DNA of 32,378 nucleotides from Mycobacterium gordonae (lineage in GTDB: Bacteria; Actinomycetota; Actinomycetes; Mycobacteriales; Mycobacteriaceae). Each line of letters opens with the position of its first letter. Position 1 is the first letter of the stretch. Below, piece by piece: positions 16,560 through 25,104 of the stretch. The position numbers and the translations under genes were made by a program. Under the pieces are notes generated by a model. It was not told the DNA's origin, made no database searches, and was given only the letters and a program-made list of their open reading frames with translations. The DNA is taken from positions 1 through 32,378 of the forward strand of contig NZ_LKTM01000356.1 in the NCBI RefSeq assembly GCF_001417955.2, read 5' to 3'.

Positions 16560-16993
16560 CGCTCTACACCATCGGTTTTACCAAAAAGTCGGCGCAACGT
16601 TTTTTCGATCTGCTGCGCAACTCCCCGGCAACCAGACTCGTCGATGTCCGACTGAACAACGTCTCCCAGCTGGCGGGATTCGCGAAGCGCGACGATCTGA
16701 AGTTTTTCCTGCACGAGCTCTGTGACATGGACTACGCCCACCATGTCGAACTCGCGCCCACCCAACACATGCTGGATGCCTACAAAAAGCGGGACGGCAC
16801 CTGGGCCGCCTACGAGGCTGAATTCATCGCCCTTATGCAACAGCGGCGCATCGAAGACACCGTGTCCACCGCGCTGCTGCACAACGCAGTCCTGTTGTGC
16901 AGCGAAGACAAGCCACACCACTGCCATCGCCGGCTGGTCGCCGAATACCTCGCACAGCACTGGGCCAACGTCGAGATCGTGCATTTGCTGTAA
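16550..16993 (+). CDS. DUF488 family protein, short form
   Basis: A 147-residue DUF488 protein: LYTIGFTKKSAQRFFDLL at the start, LVDVRLNN at 30-37 and LLCSEDKPHHCHRRL with C117, C125, H126 and R127. It is clearly diverged from the preceding DUF488 protein, so the pair may act as a heterodimer. It begins within the end of that gene and closes the operon. A GC hairpin follows at 17057. DUF488 proteins occur widely in defence islands and mobile elements, but no mechanism can be assigned from the sequence. Confidence 0.85.
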   Translation: MAVALYTIGFTKKSAQRFFDLLRNSPATRLVDVRLNNVSQLAGFAKRDDLKFFLHELCDMDYAHHVELAPTQHMLDAYKKRDGTWAAYEAEFIALMQQRRIEDTVSTALLHNAVLLCSEDKPHHCHRRLVAEYLAQHWANVEIVHLL

Positions 16994-17457
16994 GTCCGGC
17001 GAGTGCCGCCACGGGTGAAGCAAGAACAGTGCAGATCCGGCCTAGCGACGCACACCGCCCCCCGTGGGGGCCGTCATAATGCGTGTCGAAATACTGGCCC
17101 TTCGGCCGTAACCACTCGCCTTATGCAGAATCTGCTGAACTCGCGAAATGTGTTGTTCTACCGGGGGGCGTTGCATCGTTGCCCGGCGTGGCGCGAGGGC
17201 GGCAGCCGCCGAAGGTGTCAATGTGTCTGGAGATCTGTCGCTGACGATGTGGATGGGGAGATATAGGGCAGTGGGGAGTGGTCAGCGTCTTATTGGTCAT
17301 CGCTTCCTTCGCTGGCGCGCCGACCGCACCGAAGCCGGCGTGGTCGGCGGATGCGACGCGTGATCGCAGGGATCCCTGCCGGAGTGCGCCGCTGGCAGTG
17401 TAGTGACCATCGCAATCCCAGCATGTCCTCTGGCGGAGCGAGGGATGTCGACCGATC
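16994..17457. other. 464-bp intergenic region between DUF488 operon and Gabija-like pair
   Basis: No supported gene. It contains a terminator-like hairpin at 17057-17071 and a perfect 14-bp palindrome (GCAGGGATCCCTGC) at 17366-17379, about 80 bp before the ATPase start. The palindrome may be an operator. The promoter of the Gabija-like genes should lie here, but I cannot place it with confidence. Confidence 0.45.
17057..17071 (+). terminator. GC hairpin after the DUF488 operon
   Basis: GCCCCC, a 3-base loop and GGGGGC form a perfect 6-bp stem 64 bp after the last DUF488 stop. There is no T-tract, as is common in high-GC actinobacteria. Confidence 0.45.
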
Positions 17458-19356
17458 GTGAGGCTCTCGCGTCTATCGCTATCGAACTTCCGCAGCTGTG
17501 AAGACGTGGTGGTCTGTTTTGCCGAGGATCTGACGGTGCTCGTCGGGGAGAACGCCTCGGGCAAGAGCGCGGTCATCGACGCGATCCGGTTGGCGACGAC
17601 GGCCGCGACCGAGGGCCCCGGCGTGAGCTTCTCCGCCGAAACCGACCCGACCCGCGGAACCGACGACACCACTGAGGTGAGGATCGCCGCTGCCTACGAC
17701 GAGCTGAGCACCGCCGAAAAGGCGATTTTTCTCGCCCAACTCGTCGATTCCGATGACGTGCTCACCTACAACGTGACCTACTCGCGCGACGTCGATCTGC
17801 CACAGTGGCGTTCGGCCCGACACTCGACCGGACGCTCGAGTGTCGAGGATCCCGAACCGATCAACCGCAAGCGGATCGCGCATGTGTACCTGCCACCGCT
17901 GCGCGACGCGATCCGCGAACTGGATTCCGGTAGCGGCGAGCGCATCGCTGACGTGCTCAAGGTGCTCACTTCAGCAGACAACGACAAGCCCAAGCGAGAG
18001 GAATTCCGCTCTGCGGCCAACGCGGCGCTGCGCTCCATCGCGACACTTCCGCTACCCGAAACCGCGCGCAACCGGATCTCCGAGCACATGGAGCAAATCA
18101 CCCCGCCATCGCGACGCCACGACCTGCAGCTTGTCGGCAAGGACCAGGACCTGCGCCGCCTTGCCGGCCTGCTGCGCATCCAACTCGCCGACGAGCACAT
18201 CGACCCCATCCGTTTGGCGTCCTCCGGACTCGGCTACGCGAACCTTGCCTACATCGCCACGATCATCGTGCAACTCGTAAACGCCAAGAACTACGACCTG
18301 ACCCTGCTGTTGGTGGAGGAGCCCGAGGCGCATCTCCACCCGCAACTGCAATCGGTGCTGCTGAAATACCTCGAAGACCAAGCGGCTCAGTCACGCAGGA
18401 AAGCCGCCACCGACGACAGCCTCAATCCCGCCGGCCGCGTACAGGTAGTCGTGTCGACGCATTCACCCAACCTCGCCAGCAGCGTATCGGTGGACAAACT
18501 CGTGGTCTCCTCGCGCACGAAACGTGCCGTCGCGGGAACCGGCGGAGCGAGCGACCGCGCAGGATGGCGCACCGAGGTCACCGCCCTCCGCAAACTTGGG
18601 CTGACGCCAGCGGAAGTCCGCAAACTCGATCGCTACCTCTCCGTCACCCGGTCGGCGGTGTTGTTCGCGCGGCACGTCGTGCTCATTGAGGGGATCGCCG
18701 AAGCGATCGTGCTGCCCGAACTGGCGCGGCTAGCATGCGACGGGGACGAGATCAGACTCCGCCATCTGGCCGCAGCGTCGTTCGTCGCCATCGACGGCGT
18801 GGACTTCGAGCCGTACGTGAAGCTGCTCCTAAATGGGCCCGCACACCGCGTCGACAAGGTCATTGTCGTCACCGACGGTGATCCCGTCACCAAGCCGACA
18901 CCGCGGCGCCTCGGAGATCAGCGCAGGAAACGGTATTTGGAGTTGTTTCCCGACGAGCCCCGGTTGGAGGTGTTCGTCGGCGGGACGACACTGGAGGCCG
19001 AGTTGTTCTCGATGGTCGCCAACGAGGAACTGCTCAAGCGCGCCTACCTCAAGATGCACCCACAGTCGGAGGACAAATGGGACGAGCTATTCAGTAACTT
19101 GGCCAAGGACATACCAACGCGTGCCACGGCGTTCGCAAAGGCAATCAAACGCGAGACCGGCGACATCGACTTGGGGAAAGGCGATTTCGCGCAACTCGTC
19201 TGCGAGGCCATCGCCGAACGACGCGAGCAAGACGATTCTGCTTCCTTCGACATTCCGGCCTACCTAAAGGGTGCCATCAACTCCCTAATGGCAGACGTCG
19301 CCTACCTGGTCGCCGACCCCGAGAACGCGGATGCGGATGCACACGAACCTCAGTGA
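17458..19356 (+). CDS. gajA: GajA-like OLD-family ATPase/TOPRIM endonuclease
   Basis: A 632-residue OLD-type protein. The SMC-like ATPase half has Walker A GENASGKS (30-37), the signature-side SSGLGYANL, Walker B LLVEEPEAHLHPQL and the H-loop STHSPN. The TOPRIM half has an acidic VLIEGIAEAIVLPEL motif and the VVTDGDP motif expected to hold the catalytic Mg2+. In Gabija, GajA is a DNA nuclease regulated by nucleotides and assembled with GajB. The next gene is a UvrD-like helicase overlapping by 26 bp, the same order as in Gabija. It is somewhat longer than the GajA prototype. GTG 17458 gives the natural N-terminus (MRLSRLSLSNFRS); no strong ribosome-binding site is seen. All key motifs are intact. 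Confidence 0.82.
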   Translation: MRLSRLSLSNFRSCEDVVVCFAEDLTVLVGENASGKSAVIDAIRLATTAATEGPGVSFSAETDPTRGTDDTTEVRIAAAYDELSTAEKAIFLAQLVDSDDVLTYNVTYSRDVDLPQWRSARHSTGRSSVEDPEPINRKRIAHVYLPPLRDAIRELDSGSGERIADVLKVLTSADNDKPKREEFRSAANAALRSIATLPLPETARNRISEHMEQITPPSRRHDLQLVGKDQDLRRLAGLLRIQLADEHIDPIRLASSGLGYANLAYIATIIVQLVNAKNYDLTLLLVEEPEAHLHPQLQSVLLKYLEDQAAQSRRKAATDDSLNPAGRVQVVVSTHSPNLASSVSVDKLVVSSRTKRAVAGTGGASDRAGWRTEVTALRKLGLTPAEVRKLDRYLSVTRSAVLFARHVVLIEGIAEAIVLPELARLACDGDEIRLRHLAAASFVAIDGVDFEPYVKLLLNGPAHRVDKVIVVTDGDPVTKPTPRRLGDQRRKRYLELFPDEPRLEVFVGGTTLEAELFSMVANEELLKRAYLKMHPQSEDKWDELFSNLAKDIPTRATAFAKAIKRETGDIDLGKGDFAQLVCEAIAERREQDDSASFDIPAYLKGAINSLMADVAYLVADPENADADAHEPQ

Positions 19357-21118
19357 GGAACAGGAGGCTGTTCTTGCGGCCGACGTCCGACTCGTCGAGG
19401 CATGCCCCGGCGCGGGTAAAACCCATGCCATCGCCGCACGCTACATCGCCGCAGCCACATCGAAAGGTCAGGCGGCGGCGCTGCTTTCATTCACCAACGC
19501 CGCCGTCGACGAAGCAGCTCGTCGTTGCGCGAACGTTCCGCAGGCCCTCGATGCCCCCAACTTCGTTGGCACCTTTGACCGATTCCTTCACCGGTACCTC
19601 GTCACTCCGATCCTCGTCCGCGCGAAGGGCAAGCCGCCACGCTACGTCGACTCGTACAACGATCTCCCGGCGACATTCGACACCAAGGTGCGTCACGGCA
19701 GTGTGGTGGGCGCAGGACTCGCGCTGGGGCACTTCCACGCCGACGCTTCAGGTGACCTTTACTATCCCTCCGATGACCCCGCCGACGCACCGGCCGCCGA
19801 TCGCCCCTACGTCGCACAGCTAAATAAGGTCGGCATCACACCTAGCGCCCTGACCAACCTCGCGCAGCGCCGGATCAACGAGCTGACCGCCTCGGGGATT
19901 TACGACTGCGAACAGTCACGGCTCAAAGCCCTGAGCATTCTGCGCGACGCCGATTCGGCCTGGCTGCACCAGCGTTTGACAGCGCGGTTCGCCGAAATCA
20001 TCGTCGACGAATTCCAGGACTGCTCGGCGATCGAGCACGAAATCCTGCGGTCACTGCAGTCCGTGGGCATCCACATTGTCGTCGTAGCCGACCCCGACCA
20101 GGCTATCTACGAATTCCGTCAAGCCGAACCGAGCTCCTACCTCGGCTACCGCTCCGCTCTGCAGACTGACCAGGTCGTCTACCTCGACGACAACTGGCGG
20201 TCGTCACCGGCGATCTGCGCTATCGCATCGAGCCTTCGATCCATCAGCACCCGGCCCATCCTGTCGCGGCGTGACTCCTCCCAATCGCCACACGCCGACG
20301 TCGTGTACGTGGCGGGAGGAACACCGGCATACGCTCGAAGGGAGTTCGATCGGTTGGCAACGGAATTGAATATCGACCCTGCCGAACGAATCGTCCTCGC
20401 CGCCACCCGCAAGGCGGCCCACGACCTGTCGGGACGAGTGCCGCGCCTCGCCGAGTCGACCACCAACACCTCCCGTCTGATCAGATCCATCGCCACTCTG
20501 CGCTACTCACCGGATCCGACCGAACGCAAAGCCGCGATCATCGTGGTCGAGGAGGTCCTGCTGGGGACGATCAAGTTCCCAGCCGAATTACGCCGCGTAC
20601 CCCGCGACGAGCAGCTCGACGCCGCCGGCATGGACCGATCTCAGCTGCGGATCATGGTCGCCCGGTTGGTTGACGCATCCGAAACCTGGACCGACGTCGA
20701 TTCAGCAACCGCATCCATCAGAACGACCGTCGCGGGCCTGCTCTCGGTGATCGATTTCGGGTACACCCCGACCGGGCAGCGGTTCCAGAAGGCCAAGAGC
20801 GCCGACTGGTCAGCCTGGAGCCGGGCGGGCGAGGCGACCGACCACTCGCAGGGGCTCGCCAGCGCGCACATCCACGCAGTCAAGGGCGGCGAATGGGACG
20901 CCGTGCTCCTCGACATAGAAGACGACCCGAGGGGGGCGCGACCCCACATCATCGAACTATGGGCGGCGCCTGAGACCCATGAGGCGCGTCGTGTCCTCTA
21001 CGTCGGCGCCAGCAGGGCTCGCCGGCTGCTCGTCCTGGCAGTCGCACCGCACCGACTCGAGGCGCTGCGGGCCGTTCTAGACATGTCCTCCGTGACCGTC
21101 GAGTACCTCGTCGAATAA
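19331..21118 (+). CDS. gajB: GajB-like UvrD/PcrA-type helicase
   Basis: A 595-residue superfamily 1 helicase. Motif I is ACPGAGKT (24-31); motif II is IIVDEFQDCS; motif III VVADPDQAIYEFR; motif IV LDDNWRSSPAI; motif V AHIHAVKGGEWDAVLL; motif VI RVLYVGASRAR. It starts inside the end of the GajA-like gene (ATG 19331, or ATG 19337), so the two proteins are produced together. In Gabija, GajB senses DNA ends or single strands and acts with GajA to degrade phage DNA. The alternative is another OLD plus UvrD two-gene system. A dif-like site begins 46 bp after the stop, so the pair lies at the right edge of a candidate cassette. Confidence 0.82.
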   Translation: MRMHTNLSEEQEAVLAADVRLVEACPGAGKTHAIAARYIAAATSKGQAAALLSFTNAAVDEAARRCANVPQALDAPNFVGTFDRFLHRYLVTPILVRAKGKPPRYVDSYNDLPATFDTKVRHGSVVGAGLALGHFHADASGDLYYPSDDPADAPAADRPYVAQLNKVGITPSALTNLAQRRINELTASGIYDCEQSRLKALSILRDADSAWLHQRLTARFAEIIVDEFQDCSAIEHEILRSLQSVGIHIVVVADPDQAIYEFRQAEPSSYLGYRSALQTDQVVYLDDNWRSSPAICAIASSLRSISTRPILSRRDSSQSPHADVVYVAGGTPAYARREFDRLATELNIDPAERIVLAATRKAAHDLSGRVPRLAESTTNTSRLIRSIATLRYSPDPTERKAAIIVVEEVLLGTIKFPAELRRVPRDEQLDAAGMDRSQLRIMVARLVDASETWTDVDSATASIRTTVAGLLSVIDFGYTPTGQRFQKAKSADWSAWSRAGEATDHSQGLASAHIHAVKGGEWDAVLLDIEDDPRGARPHIIELWAAPETHEARRVLYVGASRARRLLVLAVAPHRLEALRAVLDMSSVTVEYLVE

Positions 21119-21163
21119 GGGTGACGAGCATCTTCGCAGTCCGCCGGTTGGTAAGCCCAATTT

Positions 21164-21189
21164 TCATGGATAATGACGATTATCCATCT
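21164..21189 (+). repeat. Dif-like recombination site B
   Basis: TCATGGATAA, centre TGACGA, TTATCCATCT. The arms ATGGATAAT and ATTATCCAT are perfect inverted repeats of 9 bp (21166-21187). The core ATAA-N6-TTAT matches sites A and D in the same orientation. It lies between the Gabija-like pair and the toxin-antitoxin operon. A perfect hairpin could also be read as a terminator of the helicase gene, but it is AT-rich and not followed by T residues. Confidence 0.6.
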
Positions 21190-21320
21190 ACAGCCGAGAG
21201 CTGTTGCAGCGGTGGGGGATAGGGATGAAGTCTGGTCGCGGGGGATCTCCACGGCACATCGATCAGCACGCGCGCGTCGACATCGCTTGCGCTTCGTCCC
21301 GTGTACCTGGGTGAGCGCGA

Positions 21321-21352
21321 GCCACAATGTAGATCATGATCTACATTGTGGC
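21321..21352. promoter_or_regulatory. 32-bp perfect palindrome, operator of the Phd/VapC operon
   Basis: Each half is GCCACAATGTAGATCA and its exact complement, giving a 32-bp perfect palindrome ending 12 bp before the antitoxin ATG. Antitoxins of the Phd/VapB type repress their own operon through such palindromes, so this is very probably the autoregulatory operator. Confidence 0.75.
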
Positions 21353-21364
21353 TACACTGGCTGC

Positions 21365-21610
21365 ATGACCGATGTAGGGATGCGAGAACTCAGACAGAAT
21401 CCCGCCCCCGTTTTGCGTGAGGTCGAGGGCGGCGCCGAGGTGACGGTGCTGGTCAACGGCCGCGCGGTAGCCCGGATCGTGCCAATAGCGACACCCGCAT
21501 GGGTGGCCGGGGAACAGGCAGCGCGGATCTACACGGCCGTGGATCCCGGTTGGGAGGACGAACTACGCGCCGCCCGCGAGGACGACACCGTTGACGACCC
21601 CTGGGCCTAG
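21365..21610 (+). CDS. Phd/YefM-type antitoxin
   Basis: An 81-residue protein. The N-terminus MTDVGMRELRQNPAPVLREV and VTVLVNGRAVARIVPI are typical of the Phd/YefM DNA-binding fold; the acidic C-terminus (DELRAAREDDTVDDPWA) is the toxin-neutralising tail. The PIN toxin gene starts within its last codons. A 32-bp palindrome immediately upstream is the likely autorepression site. The pair may stabilise the surrounding mobile DNA or act in defence. Confidence 0.88.
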   Translation: MTDVGMRELRQNPAPVLREVEGGAEVTVLVNGRAVARIVPIATPAWVAGEQAARIYTAVDPGWEDELRAAREDDTVDDPWA

Positions 21611-21986
21611 ACAAGTCATCCTGGACACCAGCATCCTGGTCGCTCCCAAAGTCGACCTGTCGGGGCTGGTCTGCCAAATCAGCTCGGTGAGCTATGCAGA
21701 GCTTCATTTCGGTGTGCACTGCGCACCGGATGACAACGCCCGACTGAGTCGTCAGCACCGGTTGACCATGATCCAGTCCGTCTACGGCCACGGCATCGCC
21801 TTCACCGACACCACCGCCCACCACTACGGCCTGCTGTGCGCACGCCTACGGGCCCAAGGCCGCAGTCCGCGCGGTCGCGCCATGGACATTATGATTGCTG
21901 CCACCGCGCTGACCCTCGGAGTTGCGCTGGTCACCAGGAACACCAACGACGTCGACCGACTCGGCGTCGAACTACTGCAGCGTTGA
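21591..21986 (+). CDS. VapC-like PIN-domain ribonuclease toxin
   Basis: A 131-residue PIN domain beginning at TTG 21591, overlapping the antitoxin by 20 bases. Acidic metal-binding residues are in place: D in VILDTSIL, E in SYAELHFG, D in AMDIMIAATAL and D in VTRNTNDVDRL. PIN toxins cleave tRNA or rRNA and are neutralised by the upstream antitoxin. The gene appears intact. Eleven bases after its stop, a fragment of a different gene (DUF5131 C-terminus) begins, showing a rearrangement at this edge. Confidence 0.87.
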   Translation: MTTPGPRQVILDTSILVAPKVDLSGLVCQISSVSYAELHFGVHCAPDDNARLSRQHRLTMIQSVYGHGIAFTDTTAHHYGLLCARLRAQGRSPRGRAMDIMIAATALTLGVALVTRNTNDVDRLGVELLQR

Positions 21987-21997
21987 CCTACCCGGGG

Positions 21998-22138
21998 GCG
22001 CGCGGTATCCGCGACGCCTGCCGCGCCGAGGGAGTGCCGTTCTTCTTCAAACAGTGGGGCGGCCGGACCCCGAAGGCAGCCGGCCGCGAGCTCGACGGCC
22101 AACTGTGGGACGAGATGCCCACCGCGGCAACAGGTTAG
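21998..22138 (+). pseudogene. Inverted C-terminal fragment of a DUF5131 (Gp37/Gp68) gene
   Basis: Read on the plus strand this gives ARGIRDACRAEGVPFFFKQW and GGRTPKAAGRELDGQLWDEM, ending at TAG 22136. This is the characteristic C-terminus of phage Gp37/Gp68-like DUF5131 proteins. The N-terminal 190 or so residues of such a protein are on the opposite strand immediately to the right (22135-22779). The two parts look like one gene broken by inversion of its 3' end. Confidence 0.75.
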
Positions 22139-22779
22139 ACGACGGGGGCTACGATAAGGTTCTCGACCTTGGGGCAGGACAGCTCCATCGGCCGATACTT
22201 GGGGCCTGACTCGCCGCCGGCGATCACCCAGCCGATGCTGGTGAGGTCGATCCCGTCCAACGGACCGATTAGCGGCTCACAGGATAAGAAGCGCACCGCG
22301 GCCGGCACCTCGCGGAGATGGTCGACCCGGCTAAGAACGTCGGCGTTCTCCACCGAGACGCCGATCCACAGGTTGTCCGGCCAGTCAAGCTTTTCTGCGA
22401 CGCGACTCAGCCGCCGACTCCGCTTGGTCAGGACCTGATAGGTGTGCTGCGGGGTGTCGCGACACACGTCGAACACGTCGCGGATGAAGCTGATCGGCAC
22501 CTTGGCGTGGAACAGGTCGGCCATCGAGTTCACGAACACCACGCGGGGGGTGCGCCACCGCCGCGGCTCGTCCAGCGCTTGCGGGTGCACCGTGACACCG
22601 AAGCCGGGGCCGGATGTGCGCGGGTCGCCGTCGGCCTGGTACTTCTCCGACCCCATCGCCTTGAGTCGCCTTGCCAGAGTCATCGCGTAGCAGTGATCGC
22701 ACCCGGTGGATACTCGATCGCACCCGGTGACGGGGTTCCAGGTGGCCTCGGTCCACTCGATCGCTGAACGGTCCGCCAT
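22135..22779 (-). pseudogene. DUF5131 (phage Gp37/Gp68-like) protein, C-terminus displaced
   Basis: A 214-residue product beginning MADRSAIEWTEATWNPVTGC with the three-Cys motif C20/C27/C30 (TGC...TGCDHC), then FVNSMADLFH, VLTKRSRRL, LWIGVSVEN and GWVIAGGESGPKYRPM. The family continues here with a conserved VPFFFKQWG end; instead the frame runs into about 15 unrelated residues and stops. The expected end is found inverted next door. DUF5131 proteins accompany three-Cys-motif partner (TcmP) genes on mobile elements; no partner is seen here. The reaction is unknown. The core domain could still fold. Confidence 0.75.
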
Positions 22780-22957
22780 CGGGGCTCCTCACCTGCGCTT
22801 TTCCTGCTCTAGTCTCACTCTAAGACCCACCACCGACGGAAGCCGCCAAGCAGTCAACCTGGTGCAGGTGTGTCGAATGGTGCCAGTGATACATGATCGG
22901 GTGAGTCAGACCGCATGTCGATCAACTACTTCCCGGAACGTCGCTAGGTTCACAACG

Positions 22958-23285
22958 GTGACCGCCGTGCCCCCGTACCAAGAGCTGCTCTGGCCCGCTG
23001 TCCTCGCGATGCGGGATCTGGGCGACTCCGGGTCCATCGACGAGATCAACGAAAGCGTCCTTGAGCGGGAGAACTTCTTGGATGCGCAACAGGCAGCTCT
23101 GCACGGTGATGGACCCGGGACCGAGATCGCCCGCAGACTTGCGTGGGCGCGGTCAGCTCAAAGGCATGGGCCTCGCCGAGAATTCACGGCGCGGTGTCTG
23201 GAGCCTCAACGCGGAGGGTCGGACCTATCCGGTAGCGGAACTTCAAGAACATCAGCCGCCGATACGTCTCCGCCGTGCGCGGTGA
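22958..23285 (+). pseudogene. Mrr-type restriction enzyme N-terminal domain remnant
   Basis: From GTG 22958 the frame reads MTAVPPYQELLWPAVLAMRD and on to TEIARRLAWAR. Near 23150 one base shifts the frame and the sequence continues GQLKGMGLAENSRRGVWSLN and AEGRTYPVAELQEHQP. This is the Mrr_N winged helix, which recognises modified DNA in Mrr restriction endonucleases. The catalytic PD-(D/E)XK domain is absent: after about residue 105 the sequence ends in non-coding DNA and a degenerate dif-like site. The gene is both frameshifted and truncated. Confidence 0.7.
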
Positions 23286-23389
23286 GCCCTTACGAGTTGC
23301 CCGGTCGGCTTTACAACACACGAAACCACTACGAGTCGGCCGCCACCACGCGGCGGTGGCCCCGACGGCGGCGGCTCGGCCCATTTGTT

Positions 23390-23414
23390 TCATGTATACA
23401 TCAGTTACCCATGG
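23390..23414 (+). repeat. Dif-like recombination site C, degenerate
   Basis: TCATGTATA, then CATCAG and TTACCCATGG. Compared with site D it lacks one base in the left arm and has TTAC for TTAT, so it is probably inactive. The 30 bp to its left (GGTGGCCCCGACGGCGGCGG...) resemble those left of site D (GGTAGCCCCAACGGAGGCGG...), showing that the repeat unit extends beyond the core. Confidence 0.5.
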
Positions 23415-23530
23415 TTAGTATCGCCGTTTTCGTCTGGTGAATCACGGATACGGTGCTTGCGGTGATGGCCACCTTGCTCGGATGACGAAAACTGGTGTAG
23501 ATCTGTGGATTGTGCTGTGGCGCGAACCCT

Positions 23531-24254
23531 TCAGACGGTTCGGATGGCGGATTCGACTTCGTCGGCGCTGATCTGTTTGGTGCAGAAGAACCAGTCTTCG
23601 CACTCGATGCCGTCGATGTGCCCGTCCATGCGTTGCTTGGCGGTGCTGCAGGAGCCTGCGGGGGGCACGATGACCGGCTCGCCGGGTCGCCAGTCGGCCG
23701 GTGTGGCAACGGCGAAGTGTTCGGCTGTTTGGAGGGCTTTGATGACGCGCAGCAGCTCGTCGAAGTTGCGGCCGAGGCTTAGCGGGTAATAGATGACGGC
23801 GCGGATCACGCCCGTGGGGTCGATGACAAAAACCGCCCGCAACCGCCTTGGTGGAGTCCTCGCCGGGCATGATCATCCCGTATTTCTGGGCGATCTCCAT
23901 GGTGATGTCTTCGATGAGCGGGAAGTTGACCTCGACGTTCTTCATGTCGCGGAAGGTGATTTTGTCCTTGATCGTGCGTAGCCACGCGATGTGGCTGTAG
24001 AGGCCGTCGACCGATAGGCCGACGAGTTCGGTGTTGTAGGCCGCGAATTGGTTCTGCATCGCGGCGAAGGTGATGAACTCGCTGGTGCAGACCGGGGTGA
24101 AGTCGGCGGGGTGGGAGAACAGGATGACCCACTTGCCGGCGTAGTCGGCGGGGAAGTTGATCTCGCCCTGCGTGGTGGTGGCGGTGAAGGCCGGGGCCGG
24201 GTCTCCGATACGCGGCATGCTCGTCACGGGGGCGGGGGTCTCGGTGGTTGTCAT
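23531..24254 (-). pseudogene. 1-Cys (Prx6-like) peroxiredoxin gene with one frameshift
   Basis: The product begins MTTTETPAPVTSMPRIGDPA and has the peroxidatic motif DFTPVCTSEF (C56). It runs in the first frame to EDSTKAV, then one extra base near 23843 shifts the frame; the other frame resumes RAVFVIDPTGVIRAVIYYPL and continues through the Prx6 C-terminal arm to 23531. Repair gives about 240 residues, normal for the 1-Cys family that reduces peroxides. GAGGAAGGA precedes ATG 24254. Unrepaired, the product keeps the catalytic Cys but loses the C-terminal dimerisation part. A sequencing indel is possible because the rest is perfectly conserved. Confidence 0.8.
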
Positions 24255-24293
24255 TGCAGTCCTTCCTCTTCGGGTGTCCCTAAGTTAGACGCG

Positions 24294-24309
24294 ATACCAC
24301 CAGGGGTAT
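24294..24309. promoter_or_regulatory. ATACC-N6-GGTAT inverted repeat upstream of peroxiredoxin
   Basis: ATACC (24294-24298) and GGTAT (24305-24309) form an inverted repeat 40 bp upstream of the peroxiredoxin ATG. GC-rich ATACC/GGTAT dyads are typical of CsoR-type copper operators, so metal control is possible, but no CsoR gene is in the window. Confidence 0.35.
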
Positions 24310-25104
24310 ATTCCCGGGAGCGCTGGGTCCGCGGGTCGTGCAACGATTAGGCGTGTGCTGTCGATGAGACCGGTCGCTTGGACGGGACCGTCGGGTATTC
24401 CGCGCGTCTGGTAGGCCGCTGGTGGCGGATCGAGCCAGAGAACTCCGTTTGGCGCGGTTGCTGGTGTCGGCTCAGGTCACGCGTGGGGACGGCGGGGGTA
24501 TCTCGCGCGGTTCCGCCGGGGGTAGGAGGACGCGACGACCTGCCCTTCGGCGCAGGCGCGACACCGGGTGACGGCGATGACCCGGTTGACGTCGACGGTC
24601 GCCGGCAGAGTTGAGGCGTGGTGCTCTCGGCGCGGTGTGGCACGCGGTGTCTGGGGTGATGGAGCTGGTGCCGCACGTGCTGCACACCTGGGTTTAATCG
24701 CGGGGGCCCGTCCTGGTTACCGGTGTCGGGGCAATCTGTTGTTCGCGGCCCTGGGCGGGATTTTCTCGATCCCGTTGCTGCGCAGACTGTATCGGCGATT
24801 TCACCCTTGGAAGGCGGCCGGTGATCGCGCTTGCGGTGTTTGCCGTGATGTTCTCGTTGTCTGAGTGGGTCGTGGTGGGTTGCGACGGCAGCCAGACCCG
24901 GCTGGCGACCGGCGCCGACCAGCCACCACCGTCGCCCGTACGCGGCCCACACCACGGTGGTTGACACGTGCGCGGGATTCGCGGTGGTTGGTGGCGTCAA
25001 GGGACCTGTCGCGGGGCGCGGGCCCGCACGGGGACGCGGATGGTTCTGCCGCCCTGACCGTGGGCCACGCGGCTGCGCCGCCTCACCGATCGGATTGCTG
25101 GCGG
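24310..25104. other. About 0.8 kb without a supported gene
   Basis: Long open frames on the minus strand here are Pro/Arg-rich and look like artefacts of high GC. A short minus-strand stretch near 24500-24640 reads ATVDVNRVIAVTRCRACAEG, which might be a scrap of a real protein, but I cannot assign it. The region appears to be decayed DNA between the peroxiredoxin and the ATPase. Confidence 0.4.

Noticed and set aside
15950..16560. Minus-strand open frames over the DUF488 genes
   Set aside because: The plus strand carries conserved DUF488 motifs with coupled starts; the minus frames have no family features.
17072..17090. GTCATAATGCGTG as a fifth dif-like site
   Set aside because: It has CATAA but no TTAT arm at the correct spacing.
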